Below are positions 21,034-30,431 of a DNA stretch of 64,000 nucleotides, one piece after another. Every line of letters starts with the position of its first letter. Position 1 is the stretch's first letter. The stretch is from contig NZ_LFYO02000003.1 of assembly GCF_001182825.2 (NCBI RefSeq), forward strand, positions 1-64,000, read 5' to 3'. This DNA is from Streptococcus sp. X13SY08 (GTDB taxonomy: Bacteria > Bacillota > Bacilli > Lactobacillales > Streptococcaceae). Position numbers and translations under genes: made by a program. The notes below the pieces were generated by a model. That model worked only from the letters and a program-made list of their open reading frames with translations, was not told the origin of the DNA and did no database searches.

Positions 21034-21728
21034 GTGCTTGATCAGTACGAATTGTTTCAAACACATCATAAAATAAATCCAGAACCGCTGTTAATTAAAT
21101 CACAATCTACATTTTATCGGACGTTAAAGTCATTCTCTAAGCGGAAATTTATTACAATGGTGGAGAGTAATCAAAATCAGCAGTTGTGTAAGTTACTGTT
21201 TGCGGACCAAAGTCAACTTGCGCATATAAAAGGAACAGAGGAGACAACGTTTTTTAAAATAATTAAAACAGGGTCTTATTTTCTCAATTTGACGAGCATC
21301 AACTTGCTCAAATCAGAGATTTAGTTGATGAAGGAATTGTTTATATTGATGATGAAAAGAAAGTTCGTTTTTCGAATTTAGCAAAAATCTCTTTGTTACG
21401 TTTAGTGTGGTTGAATGGTTCGTATTGCCTATGTTATAGCAATCAAGATTTGAAGGTAATTGCAGACAATCTAGTACAAGAGGATTTGTTAAAATATGAA
21501 AGCACTCTGTTTTCAGAAATCGAGTCTAATTATATTTCATTTGTCTTGGATGATAAAAAATATGGGAACGGTCTAAAAATCAGGAATAGATACGCTCACG
21601 CACGGATGGCGAGAGCAAGTGAGGAAGAAAATTTTAAAAATTACCTCGAACTTATTCAAATTTTGATTTTCTATGTTATAAGAATAAATGATGAGTTGGA
21701 ATATTTTTGGAGAAACATCTTGAACTAA
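21034..21728 (+). pseudogene. HEPN-motif protein of unknown function, frameshifted
   Basis: Two frames join near 21271: an N-terminal part from about GTG 21034 (VLDQYELFQTHHKINPE...) and a C-terminal part from about 21274 (FSQFDEHQLAQIRDLVDEG ... to 21728). The C-terminal helical segment contains IRNRYAHARM, an R-x4-H arrangement typical of HEPN ribonuclease domains, followed by long helices. The 5' end is unclear; no convincing ribosome site is seen. It lies in the accessory insert between purH and purD. The family is not recognised, and a defence or toxin role is only inferred. Confidence 0.45.
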
Positions 21729-21775
21729 AATATCAGCGAAAAGTATACCTCCTAGAAAATATTTTGTCTATCTTC

Positions 21776-21804
21776 CGCACCCTCGTGGTGCGTTTTTCTT
21801 TTTC
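21776..21804 (+). terminator. Terminator before purD
   Basis: CGCACC-ctcgt-GGTGCG is followed by TTTTTCTTTTTC. Confidence 0.82.
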
Positions 21805-21842
21805 TCATAATCTTCATCACAGAATTTCATGTGCTTCGTGGC

Positions 21843-21886
21843 ATTTACGAACAAATGTGTTATAATGTAAAATATAATTCGTAAAA
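21843..21886 (+). promoter_or_regulatory. purD promoter with two PurBox-like sites
   Basis: ATTTACGAACAAAT at 21843-21856 fits the CGAAC-type PurBox with AT-rich flanks. TATAAT lies at 21861-21866. A second, inverted site (TTTTACGAATTATA on the minus strand) covers 21873-21886. No -35 is evident. A leader of about 130 nt follows with no recognised riboswitch. Confidence 0.5.
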
Positions 21887-22004
21887 AGAAAGGGTTGAAG
21901 CCGGGCAGAGAATTTGGAATTTAGATAAATCTCCTTGTGTGCAAGCATATGGTATTAATTTCCTAAAATTCAGTCGTTCTCTTCTCACTCTTGGTATCTT
22001 AGCT

Positions 22005-23270
22005 ATGAAACTTTTGGTTGTTGGTTCTGGCGGGCGTGAGCATGCCATCGCAAAGAAATTGTCGGAGTCTCCTCAGGTAGAAAAGGTTTTTGTGGCTCCT
22101 GGGAATGATGGGATGAGGCTGGATGGCTTGGTTTTGGTGGATATCGCTATTTCCGAACATTCAAAGTTAATTGAATTTGCGAAAGTGAACGATATTGCTT
22201 GGACCTTTGTCGGTCCTGATGATGCGCTAGCGGCTGGAATCGTCGATGATTTTAATCAGGCTGGACTCAAGGCTTTTGGTCCTACTCGTTTAGCAGCGGA
22301 GCTGGAGTGGTCAAAAGACTTTGCAAAAGAAATCATGGTCAAATACGACATTCCAACAGCAGCCTATGGCACATTTTCCAACTTCGAAGAAGCAAAAGCC
22401 TACATCGATAAACAAGGTGCTCCCATTGTGGTCAAGGCAGATGGCTTAGCACTAGGGAAAGGCGTGGTCGTGGCGGAAACCGTGGAAGAAGCAGTGTCAG
22501 CCACTCAGGACATGCTTCTGGATAATAAGTTCGGTGACTCGGGTGCGAGCGTGGTGATAGAGGAGTTCCTGGACGGGGAAGAGTTCTCTCTCTTTGCCTT
22601 CGTCAATGGTGAGAAGTTTTACATCATGCCGACAGCGCAGGACCACAAACGGGCTTATGATGGTGACAAGGGGCCGAACACGGGCGGTATGGGAGCTTAT
22701 GCACCAGTCCCCCATCTGTCTCAAAGTGTCATCGATCAGTCGGTAGAAACCATCACCAAACCTGTGCTTAAGGGTATGGTTAGCGAAGGACGTCCCTACC
22801 TTGGTGTGCTCTACGCTGGGCTGATTTTGACAGCTGAAGGTCCTAAGGTTATCGAATTCAACGCGCGTTTTGGTGACCCTGAGACCCAGATTATCCTTCC
22901 TCGCCTGACCTCCGATTTCGCGCAGAACATCACGGACATCCTAGATGGTAGGGAGCCAACCATCAGTTGGATGGAAGATGGAGTGACCCTTGGGGTCGTA
23001 GTTGCTTCAAATGGCTACCCGCTCGATTACAAGAAAGGTGTGGAACTGCCTGAAAAGACGGACGGCGACATCATCACCTACTATGCAGGCGCTCGTTTTT
23101 CTGAAAATAGCCGAGCACTGCTCTCAAACGGCGGAAGGGTCTATATGCTCGTCACCACAGCCGACACCGTCAAAGCTGCGCAAGAAAAAATCTACGAGAA
23201 ACTCGCGAAGCAAGATACCGATGGACTGTTTTATAGGACTGACATCGGTAGTAAAGCCATTAAAGATTAG
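22005..23270 (+). CDS. purD: Phosphoribosylamine-glycine ligase (GAR synthetase)
   Basis: PurD makes GAR from phosphoribosylamine, glycine and ATP. The 421-residue length is normal for the ATP-grasp enzyme. Signatures are the N-terminal LVVGSGGREHAIA, VVKADGLALGKGVVV, EEFLDGEEFSLFAFV and NARFGDPETQ. ATG 22005 matches the family start; an upstream in-frame codon at 21939 would add 22 unrelated residues. No good Shine-Dalgarno precedes it. The gene is intact. Confidence 0.95.
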   Translation: MKLLVVGSGGREHAIAKKLSESPQVEKVFVAPGNDGMRLDGLVLVDIAISEHSKLIEFAKVNDIAWTFVGPDDALAAGIVDDFNQAGLKAFGPTRLAAELEWSKDFAKEIMVKYDIPTAAYGTFSNFEEAKAYIDKQGAPIVVKADGLALGKGVVVAETVEEAVSATQDMLLDNKFGDSGASVVIEEFLDGEEFSLFAFVNGEKFYIMPTAQDHKRAYDGDKGPNTGGMGAYAPVPHLSQSVIDQSVETITKPVLKGMVSEGRPYLGVLYAGLILTAEGPKVIEFNARFGDPETQIILPRLTSDFAQNITDILDGREPTISWMEDGVTLGVVVASNGYPLDYKKGVELPEKTDGDIITYYAGARFSENSRALLSNGGRVYMLVTTADTVKAAQEKIYEKLAKQDTDGLFYRTDIGSKAIKD

Positions 23271-23294
23271 AGCGATATTTTGTATTTAACGATA

Positions 23295-23440
23295 GCAAAA
23301 GCGACCGAGGGTTGCTAAATCCGACGGTTTCCGCCGTAGTGAAAAGACGCTTAACCGAAGGTTAATCGTCGGGGGGAGCTTTCTAGACTATAGGCTCGAA
23401 AGCTAGCAATGGCACTCCGCAGGAGGTCGCTTGCGACCCC
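23295..23440 (+). other. Array of small perfect hairpins between purD and purE
   Basis: Four stem-loops sit in 140 nt: AGCGACC-gag-GGTTGCT (23300-23316), TTAACC-gaa-GGTTAA (23351-23365), AGCTTTC...GAAAGCT (about 23378-23404) and GGTCGC-tt-GCGACC (23425-23438). No open frame is present. It could be an intergenic repeat or a structured leader of purE. No T tract follows, so these are not simple terminators. Confidence 0.45.
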
Positions 23441-23478
23441 ACTACTTAAGGAAACTGTCAAAAAAAGGAAAAATTTTT

Positions 23479-23970
23479 ATGGAAAATCCAATCATTTCTA
23501 TCATCATGGGCTCCAGCTCTGACTGGGCAACCATGCAAAAAGCAGCTAATATTCTAGACGACTTCGGTATCCCTTATGAGAAAAAAGTTGTCTCAGCTCA
23601 TCGTACACCAGATCTCATGTTCAAATATGCTGAAGAAGCACGTGATCGTGGCATCAAAATCATCATCGCTGGTGCTGGCGGTGCAGCCCACTTACCTGGT
23701 ATGGTCGCAGCTAAAACGCCCCTGCCTGTCATTGGCGTACCCGTCAAATCGCGTGCTCTGTCTGGTCTGGACTCTCTCTACTCTATCGTTCAGATGCCAG
23801 CTGGCGTGCCTGTGGCAACCATGGCTATTGGGGAAGCAGGAGCAGCCAATGCAGCTCTGACTGCCCTTCGCATCCTCTCCATCGAGGACGAAAAAATCGT
23901 AGAGCAACTTAGCTATTTCCACCAAGAACAAGGAAAAATTGCAGAGGAGTCAACCAATGAGCTTTTCTAA
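23479..23970 (+). CDS. purE: N5-carboxyaminoimidazole ribonucleotide mutase
   Basis: PurE (class I) converts N5-CAIR to CAIR after PurK. The 163-residue length is normal. Signatures are [21 protein letters not shown] and [17 protein letters not shown] 23479 follows AAAAAAGGAAAAA. The gene overlaps purK by 14 bp and is intact. Confidence 0.96.
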   Translation: MENPIISIIMGSSSDWATMQKAANILDDFGIPYEKKVVSAHRTPDLMFKYAEEARDRGIKIIIAGAGGAAHLPGMVAAKTPLPVIGVPVKSRALSGLDSLYSIVQMPAGVPVATMAIGEAGAANAALTALRILSIEDEKIVEQLSYFHQEQGKIAEESTNELF

Positions 23971-25030
23971 AACAATTGGGATTATCGGTGGTGGGCAGCT
24001 GGGGCAGATGATGGCGATTTCTGCTATTTATATGGGACACAGGGTTATTGCTCTAGATCCGGCAGCCGACTGCCCTGCTTCGCGCGTGGCGGAGATCATC
24101 GTAGCACCCTACAACGATGTGGCTGCGCTTCAGGAATTGGCGGACCGCTGCGATATTTTGACTTACGAGTTTGAAAATGTCGATGCGGACGGTTTGGATG
24201 CTGTCGTTAAGAAAAATCAGCTGCCGCAGGGAACTGATTTGCTCAGAATCTCTCAAAACCGTACCACAGAAAAAGACTTCCTGTCTCAAAAAGCAGGCGT
24301 GAAAGTGGCACCTTACAAGGTTGTTAAAAATGCTAACGGCTTAGCTAATCTGGATTTCACTAAAAAATATGTCCTCAAAACCGCAACAGGTGGTTATGAT
24401 GGGCATGGACAAGTAGTCATCAAATCACAAGAGGACTTAGCTGCCGCTTGTGAATTAGCAGATTCAACTGACTGTGTCTTGGAAGAGTTTGTCAATTTTG
24501 ATCTGGAAATCTCTGTCATCGTGTCGGGGAATGGTAAGGATGTGGCGGTCTTCCCAGTTCAGGAAAATATCCACCGCAACAACATCCTTTCCAAAACAAT
24601 CGTCCCAGCTCGAATTTCAGAGAGTTTAGGGGAGAAAGCGCAAGCTATGGCTATGCAAATTGCTAAACAGCTAGACCTGTCAGGCATCCTCTGTGTGGAG
24701 ATGTTTGTGACGGCAGACGATGTTATCGTTAATGAAATTGCACCGCGTCCACACAACTCAGGGCATTATTCCATAGAAGCCTGCAATTTTTCACAGTTTG
24801 ATACCCATATCTTGGGTGTGCTAGGAGCTCCTCTTCCAGCTATCCATCTCCATGCACCAGCCGTCATGCTCAACATTTTGGGTCAACATATGGATGATGC
24901 GCAAGCTTTTGTCGCTAAAAACCCTAGCGCCCACCTCCACCTTTATGGTAAACTAGAAGCAAAGCACAACCGCAAGATGGGACATGTGACGGTGTTGGGG
25001 GATGAGGCGGAGAGTGTGGAGGAGTTTTAG
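23957..25030 (+). CDS. purK: N5-carboxyaminoimidazole ribonucleotide synthase
   Basis: PurK carboxylates AIR with bicarbonate and ATP. The 357-residue ATP-grasp protein starts at ATG 23957 with [20 protein letters not shown] lies upstream inside pur[25 protein letters not shown] and [18 protein letters not shown] are the family signatures. The gene is intact and coupled to purE. Confidence 0.96.
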   Translation: MSFSKTIGIIGGGQLGQMMAISAIYMGHRVIALDPAADCPASRVAEIIVAPYNDVAALQELADRCDILTYEFENVDADGLDAVVKKNQLPQGTDLLRISQNRTTEKDFLSQKAGVKVAPYKVVKNANGLANLDFTKKYVLKTATGGYDGHGQVVIKSQEDLAAACELADSTDCVLEEFVNFDLEISVIVSGNGKDVAVFPVQENIHRNNILSKTIVPARISESLGEKAQAMAMQIAKQLDLSGILCVEMFVTADDVIVNEIAPRPHNSGHYSIEACNFSQFDTHILGVLGAPLPAIHLHAPAVMLNILGQHMDDAQAFVAKNPSAHLHLYGKLEAKHNRKMGHVTVLGDEAESVEEF

Positions 25031-25039
25031 GAGGGGAAT

Positions 25040-26290
25040 ATGGGACTATTTAATTTTGGAAAACCCAAAGATGAAGTTCTGGAGAGTAGGCTTTCAAATT
25101 TAAAATCAGAAATTGAAAAAGCAAAACTGAATGATCTTAAACGCCAATTAAAGTTAGGTGATGAATTAGTCGATATCGAAAATCAGATTAGCAAGAAAAA
25201 AATTGAACTAGAAGACATAAAAAAAGACATTGCTGTCTCTAACGACGTTTTAGATTTGCAAGAATTTGGTTTTTTTTGATCGAAAATATAACTTTACAGA
25301 CTCCACGCAATATAAAATAAACTTGATTCTTTAAGAATTCAGCAAAAGCAGTTAATAAAAGATGGTGAGGCTGGTTTAATAATAATACCGATGACCTTAG
25401 ACGGAAGTCAGGCGAAAGGGAAGACTATGCAAAAACAATTGATTAAGGCAATGATTAGAGGTTTTAATGGTGAAGTTGATGCTCAATTAGTAAAAGTTTC
25501 TGCCTCTAATCTTGAAAAGAAAATTGCTGCTGTAAGAAAAAGCTTTGAACAATTGAATAAAATGTACGAGCGGAATCAAATTAAACTATCCAATAATTAT
25601 TTAGCCTTAAAACTTGATGAATTAAGGGTTGCTACAGAATATGAGTTGCAAAAACAAGAAGAAAAAGAGATTCTGAGAGAGCAGAGAGAAAAAGAGAGAG
25701 AAGATAAGAAATTACAGGCAGAGATTGCTGCTAAACGTAAGCAAGTTGAAAAAGACAGAGAGCACTTCTCACAAATGGTTGATAAAGTAGAAAAATTATT
25801 GTCGACGGCTACGGATGAAGAAAAAATAAAATTAGATGCTCAATTGAAAGAATACAAAGAAATATTGGCTGAGATTGAAGAAATTGAAGAAGATATTGAT
25901 TATCGTGAAGGACATGCAGCAGCGGGTTATGTCTACGTTATTTCTAACCTGGGAGCGTTTGGCCAAGATATTTATAAAATTGGTGTAACTAGACGACTAG
26001 AACCGTTGGATAGGATTAGAGAACTAGGCAGTGCCTCTGTTCCTTTCCAATTCGATGTTCATGCTTTAATTTTTAGTGAGAATGCTTTTGCTCTTGAAAA
26101 AGAGATACACGAAAAATTTGATAAATATAAAATCAATAAAATGAATAGCCGTAAAGAATACTTTAAAGTACCTTTCTCAGAAATAAAAGCAACCTTGGAA
26201 AACCACAAAGAATTAACAATTGAATTAACCGAAGAGGCTGAAGCATTTGAATATAGGCAAGGATTGCTAAAAGGTGATATGAATGTTTAA
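25040..26290 (+). pseudogene. DUF4041 / GIY-YIG (T5orf172) domain protein, two frameshifts
   Basis: An N-terminal coiled coil (25040-25270), a DUF4041-like middle (DLQEFGFF ... DRKYNFTDSTQY ... LIIIPMTLDGSQAKGKTMQKQ), a long Glu/Lys coiled coil, and a C-terminal GIY-YIG nuclease-like domain (GYVYVISNLGAFGQDIYKIG, then FSENAFALEKEIHEKF) can be read. An extra T in the run at 25271-25277 and a missing base near 25318 break the frame; the part from 25391 on is open. Reconstructed length is about 415 residues. It lies in an accessory insert between purK and purB, with a small membrane gene overlapping its stop. Relatives occur in phages and mobile islands; function is unproven. Confidence 0.7.
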
Positions 26291-26495
26291 ATGGTTATGT
26301 TTAATTTTGTCAATAGGTTGTATTGCAAATGCTACTAACTTATTCAAGAAAGTTAATAAAGATGATATCGAAGATGGAGATAACTGTTTTCCCGAAATAA
26401 GGACAATAAAAAAAGAAATTCGGTGGAATAAAAAAGAGCAGCTATATTGGTTGATGGGGGCAATTACGAGTATAATTGTATTCTTTATCCTATAA
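26283..26495 (+). CDS. Small two-helix membrane protein, unknown
   Basis: The 70-residue product has one hydrophobic helix at each end (about residues 2-20 and 52-70), with a charged middle ([12 protein letters not shown]). Its ATG lies 8 bp inside the end of the DUF4041/GIY-YIG gene, so the two are translationally coupled and may act together. No family is recognised. Confidence 0.55.
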   Translation: MFKWLCLILSIGCIANATNLFKKVNKDDIEDGDNCFPEIRTIKKEIRWNKKEQLYWLMGAITSIIVFFIL

Positions 26496-26554
26496 TCAGA
26501 TTTAACAACCTTAATATAGAATCAATAAAAGTATTAGTAGAAAGGCAATTAGTA

Positions 26555-27853
26555 ATGATCGAACGTTATTCACGCCCTGAGATGGCGAACATTTGGAGTG
26601 AAGAGAATAAGTACCGTGCTTGGCTGGAGGTGGAAATTCTGGCTGGTGAGGCATGGGCTGAGTTGGGGGAAATTCCTAAGGAAGATGTGGCGAAAATTCG
26701 TGAAAAGGCGGATTTTGATATTGACCGCATTCTTGAGATTGAAAAAGAAACGCGTCACGATGTGGTGGCTTTCACCCGTGCGGTGTCTGAGACGCTTGGG
26801 GAGGAACGCAAGTGGGTGCACTACGGCTTGACTTCTACCGACGTGGTGGATACAGCCTACGGCTATCTCTACAAGCAGGCCAACGACATCATCCGCAAAG
26901 ACCTTGCTAACTTCACGCAGATTGTGGCGGATAAGGCCAAAGAACACAAGATGACCATTATGATGGGGCGCACTCACGGGGTTCATGCGGAGCCAACAAC
27001 TTTTGGTCTCAAGTTGGCGACTTGGTACTCTGAAATGAAGCGCAATCAGGAGCGTTTTGAACATGCTGCCGCAGGTGTAGAAGCAGGAAAAATTTCAGGT
27101 GCGGTTGGTAACTTTGCCAATATTCCTCCTTTTGTGGAAGAATATGTATGTGACAAATTAGGCATCCGTCCGCAAGAAATTTCAACTCAAGTTCTTCCTC
27201 GTGACCTCCACGCAGAATACTTTGCGGTTTTAGCAAATATTGCAGCATCAATCGAGCGTATGGCAACAGAGATTCGTGGTCTGCAAAAATCAGAACAACG
27301 TGAAGTCGAAGAATTCTTTGCTAAAGGGCAAAAGGGTAGCTCTGCTATGCCCCACAAACGTAACCCAATCGGCTCTGAAAATATGACCGGTCTAGCGCGC
27401 GTGGTGCGTGGTCACATGGTGACAGCTTACGAAAACGTGGCTCTCTGGCATGAGCGTGACATTTCTCATTCATCTGCGGAGCGCATTATCACGCCTGATA
27501 CGACTATTCTCATAAACTACATGCTCAATCGTTTTGGTAATATTGTTAAGAATTTGACGGTCTTTCCGGACAATATGCTGCGCAATATGAATTCAACTTT
27601 TGGTCTTATTTACAGCCAACGGGTTATGCTTAAACTCATTGAAAAAGACATGACGCGTGAAGAAGCATATGATTTGGTCCAACCTAAAACTGCGCATTCA
27701 TGGGATAACCAAGTGGACTTCAAACCTCTCTTGGAAGCAGATCCAGAAGTGACAGCACGTCTTACCCAAGATGAAATCGACGATATTTTCAATCCAGTTT
27801 ACTACACCAAACGTGTGGACGACATTTTCGACCGCCTTGGATTGGGCGAGTGA
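26555..27853 (+). CDS. purB: Adenylosuccinate lyase
   Basis: PurB cleaves SAICAR to AICAR plus fumarate, and adenylosuccinate to AMP plus fumarate. The 432-residue length is normal. Signatures are [25 protein letters not shown] and the superfamily loop [17 protein letters not shown] with the catalytic Ser. ATG 26555 is chosen as family start. It ends the purine set in this window; the gene is intact. Confidence 0.96.
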   Translation: MIERYSRPEMANIWSEENKYRAWLEVEILAGEAWAELGEIPKEDVAKIREKADFDIDRILEIEKETRHDVVAFTRAVSETLGEERKWVHYGLTSTDVVDTAYGYLYKQANDIIRKDLANFTQIVADKAKEHKMTIMMGRTHGVHAEPTTFGLKLATWYSEMKRNQERFEHAAAGVEAGKISGAVGNFANIPPFVEEYVCDKLGIRPQEISTQVLPRDLHAEYFAVLANIAASIERMATEIRGLQKSEQREVEEFFAKGQKGSSAMPHKRNPIGSENMTGLARVVRGHMVTAYENVALWHERDISHSSAERIITPDTTILINYMLNRFGNIVKNLTVFPDNMLRNMNSTFGLIYSQRVMLKLIEKDMTREEAYDLVQPKTAHSWDNQVDFKPLLEADPEVTARLTQDEIDDIFNPVYYTKRVDDIFDRLGLGE

Positions 27854-27973
27854 GACAGAAATCAGCAGTTAAAAAAACTTGATGTTGTTATCAAAATTGG
27901 TTAGGATGGTCGAAATTACCTATATTATAGGTGCAGAGAACTACCGATTAACCACTATGCGGATCAGGGGCAT

Positions 27974-28006
27974 TAAGGAAAGGGTTTTACTGCCTTTTCT
28001 TTTTTC
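27974..28006 (+). terminator. purB terminator
   Basis: AAGGAAAGG-gttttactg-CCTTTTCTT is followed by a T run. The 120 bp before it hold nothing recognised. Confidence 0.7.
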
Positions 28007-28083
28007 CATATATTTTTAGACAAAATTTGTTTGAATGCTCACAAAGTATATGCTAAAATAGAGATGGGAAACGAGAATGAGTT

Positions 28084-28996
28084 ATGCCACAAAAATTTGG
28101 GATGAGAGTACGTACACTACGTGAAGAACAGGCGATTACACGAGAGGATTTTTGTGGTGATGAGTCGGAATTATCTGTAAGACAGCTCGCAAGAATTGAA
28201 AGCGGAAAGATTATACCTGGTTTGGAAAAAGTTTCTTATATTGCGAACCGCTTAGGAATGAAAATAGGAGAGCTAACAGACGGAGAGAGCTTTGCTATTC
28301 CACGAAGATATAAAGAAATTAAATATGCTATTTTGAGAAAGCCTCTTTAATATGGACCAAGATAGAATTAAAGAGCGAGAAGAGCATTTTGATGAAATTT
28401 TTTCGGAATATTATGATGAACTACCTGAGGAGGAACAGTTAGCTATCGATGCGCTTCAATCTAGTTTTGAGGTTTATCATACTGGGCAGGTGGATTTTGG
28501 AGTTGATTTGATTCCAGAATACTTTGAGCAATTGAAGAAAAAGAAAAGATACAGAATGAATGATCTTATTTTGATTGATTTGTATTTGACTGCTGCGGCA
28601 ATTTCTTATTTTGATTCTTCAATCTTTCAAAAATCTGACTTTTTGCATTTCTGTAGGAACTTACTGCAACAACGTAAATATTTGCTTTCCGAGGAATTAT
28701 TTTTTTTAAATCGTTTAATCTTAACAGCAGTAGCCATGAGAATATATTTGAAAGATGCTGATTTGGTGCTAGAACTTTTAAACGAGAGTAATGCTATTAT
28801 GGAGGTCACAGAAGACTTTCAAAAGAAATCGATTTATTGTTTATTGCAATGTGAGTATGCTATATTTTATAAAAAAGATAAAGAATTAGCTAAACATTAT
28901 TACGAAGAAGCTCTTTTGTTTGCAAAACTATTTAATGATAAAAAGTTACAAGAACAATTGCAAGTTGAGTGGCAAAAATTAAGTAAGGAGGTTTAG
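28084..28996 (+). pseudogene. comR: Competence regulator ComR (Rgg family), frameshifted between domains
   Basis: ComR binds the imported XIP peptide and activates comS and comX. The first frame (88 residues) has the XRE-type helix-turn-helix with LSVRQLARIESGKIIPGLEKVSYIANRLG collapsed here to its parts LSVRQLARIE and LEKVSYIANRLG. The second frame, from about 28352, gives the helical peptide-binding region beginning MDQDRIKEREEHFDEIF. An extra base in CTTTAATATGG near 28348 separates them; CTT-TAT-ATG would join them. The position between purB and ruvB and the downstream comS support the name. Confidence 0.82.
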
Positions 28997-29007
28997 CTAA
29001 GTTAATT

Positions 29008-29050
29008 GGACAAATTTGTCATGTTGTGTTTTGACTTTGTTTTATACAAT
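29008..29050 (+). promoter_or_regulatory. ComR box and promoter of comS
   Basis: GACAAATTTGTC at 29008-29019 is a perfect palindrome of the ComR-box type (GACA-N4-TGTC), followed by a T-rich spacer and a -10 TACAAT at 29045-29050. This layout is that of comS and comX promoters in ComRS streptococci. Confidence 0.75.
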
Positions 29051-29087
29051 TTATTTTGTAAAATATATAAAATTTTTAGGAGATACA

Positions 29088-29194
29088 ATGAAAAAATTTG
29101 TAAAATTACAGCACTATTTCTATTAGCCTTACCATTTATTAGTCAAACAATGCAAACATTATCAGAAGGAAAAGATTGGTGGTTTATTAATTAG
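29088..29194 (+). pseudogene. comS: Competence pheromone precursor ComS (WW-type XIP), one base missing
   Basis: ATG 29088 has a good AGGAG site. Read literally it stops after 12 codons. Adding one A to the run at 29091-29096 gives a 35-residue peptide, MKKICKITALFLLALP...: a basic start, a hydrophobic core and the C-terminus EGKDWWFIN. The last residues match the double-tryptophan XIP pattern. The length and position after comR and the ComR box support the call. The lesion is in a homopolymer, so it may be a sequencing error. A terminator follows at 29203. Confidence 0.75.
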
Positions 29195-29202
29195 AAGTGA
29201 TT

Positions 29203-29228
29203 GAAAGAGAATTGTTATTCTCTTTTTT
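29203..29228 (+). terminator. comS terminator
   Basis: GAAAGAGAAT-tgtt-ATTCTCTTTTTT. Confidence 0.85.
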
Positions 29229-29273
29229 GATAACCTCAAAACTTAGCAGATGACGATAATTAGTTATTTCTAT

Positions 29274-29281
29274 GTTATAAT
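29274..29281 (+). promoter_or_regulatory. Extended -10 placing ruvB on a leaderless transcript
   Basis: TG-T-TATAAT ends at 29281. Transcription starting 6-8 nt downstream would begin at or next to the ATG at 29288, leaving no room for a Shine-Dalgarno. Confidence 0.55.
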
Positions 29282-29287
29282 ATGTCC

Positions 29288-30286
29288 ATGACTAGAATTT
29301 TTGATACGGAACAGATGGGTGATGAAGAGTTCGTTGAGCGGACCTTGCGTCCTCAGAAATTAAATGAATATATCGGCCAGGATAAGGTCAAGAATCAGTT
29401 GAAGATTTTCATTGAGGCGGCTAAATTACGGGACGAGGCTTTGGATCATGCTCTGCTATTTGGTCCTCCGGGTCTGGGAAAAACGACTATGGCTTTTGTG
29501 ATTGCTAATGAGTTGGGTGTCAATATCAAACAGACATCGGGACCGGTCATTGAGAAGGCAGGTGATTTGGTGGCAATTCTCAACGATTTGGAGCCTGGAG
29601 ATGTCCTCCTTATCGATGAAATTCATCGCATGCCTATGGCAGTGGAGGAGATTCTCTACTCGGCAATGGAGGATTTTTACATTGATATCATGATTGGTAC
29701 AGGTGAAGCCAGTCGGGCGGTGCATTTGGATTTGCCTCCATTTACTCTGATTGGGGCGACGACTCGAGCGGGTATGCTATCCAATCCTTTACGCGCGCGC
29801 TTTGGGATTACAGGGCATATGGAATATTACGAGTTGGACGACTTGACGGAAATTGTGGAGCGGACGGCGGATATTTTTGAGATGGAAATTACCCACGAAG
29901 CAGCCATTGAGCTGGCTCGTCGGAGTCGAGGAACCCCTCGTATTGCTAATCGCCTGCTCAAACGAGTGCGGGATTTTGCCCAAATTATGGGAGATGGCTT
30001 GATCGATGATGTCATTACGGACAAGGCCTTGTCTATGCTAGATGTTGACCGTGAAGGTTTGGACTATGTGGACCAGAAAATTCTACGGACTATGATTGAT
30101 TTGTATAATGGAGGTCCAGTAGGCCTTGGAACCCTATCCGTCAATATTGCAGAAGAACGCGATACCGTGGAAGATATGTATGAGCCCTACCTTATTCAAA
30201 AAGGTTTTATCATGCGGACGCGGACTGGTCGCGTAGCAACCACAAAGGCTTATGAGCATCTTGGATACCCTTACGAAAAAAAATAA
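29288..30286 (+). CDS. ruvB: Holliday junction branch migration helicase RuvB
   Basis: RuvB is the AAA+ motor that drives branch migration with RuvA. The 332-residue length is normal. Walker A is [10 protein letters not shown], Walker B is LLIDEIHRM, sensor 1 is [18 protein letters not shown], and the C-terminal winged helix holds [14 protein letters not shown] 29288 gives MTRIFD, matching the usual MSRILD start; the ATG at 29282 adds two residues. No ribosome site is present and an extended -10 abuts the start, so a leaderless mRNA is likely. The gene is intact. Confidence 0.95.
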   Translation: MTRIFDTEQMGDEEFVERTLRPQKLNEYIGQDKVKNQLKIFIEAAKLRDEALDHALLFGPPGLGKTTMAFVIANELGVNIKQTSGPVIEKAGDLVAILNDLEPGDVLLIDEIHRMPMAVEEILYSAMEDFYIDIMIGTGEASRAVHLDLPPFTLIGATTRAGMLSNPLRARFGITGHMEYYELDDLTEIVERTADIFEMEITHEAAIELARRSRGTPRIANRLLKRVRDFAQIMGDGLIDDVITDKALSMLDVDREGLDYVDQKILRTMIDLYNGGPVGLGTLSVNIAEERDTVEDMYEPYLIQKGFIMRTRTGRVATTKAYEHLGYPYEKK

Positions 30287-30399
30287 AAAAATTTTCCATT
30301 TTAAGGAAATTTTAAGGTTTCTCTTATATACTATATTTATTCTTTTTCATATTATCTCCAGAAAGGTCGGTTTCGCTTGAAGCTGACTTTTCTATTTGC

Positions 30400-30405
30400 T
30401 AAAAT
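30400..30405 (+). promoter_or_regulatory. Extended -10 upstream of the DUF925 gene
   Basis: TG-C-TAAAAT at 30397-30405 is followed 7 bp later by ATG 30412, which is closed by TAG after four codons. The hairpin GAAAGGTC...GACTTTTC lies just upstream at about 30361-30392. Its role is unclear. Confidence 0.35.
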
Positions 30406-30431
30406 AAATTTATGACCTATAAATAGATGAT

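Noticed and set aside
21867-22004. Purine riboswitch in the purD leader
   Set aside because: The conserved purine-aptamer core and its two kissing loops are not present.
23271-23478. Rho-independent terminator after purD
   Set aside because: The hairpins there lack a following T tract and purE-purK are expected to be cotranscribed.
25391-26290. A stand-alone gene starting at 25391
   Set aside because: The upstream text reads on in other frames as the same DUF4041 family, and no ribosome site precedes it.
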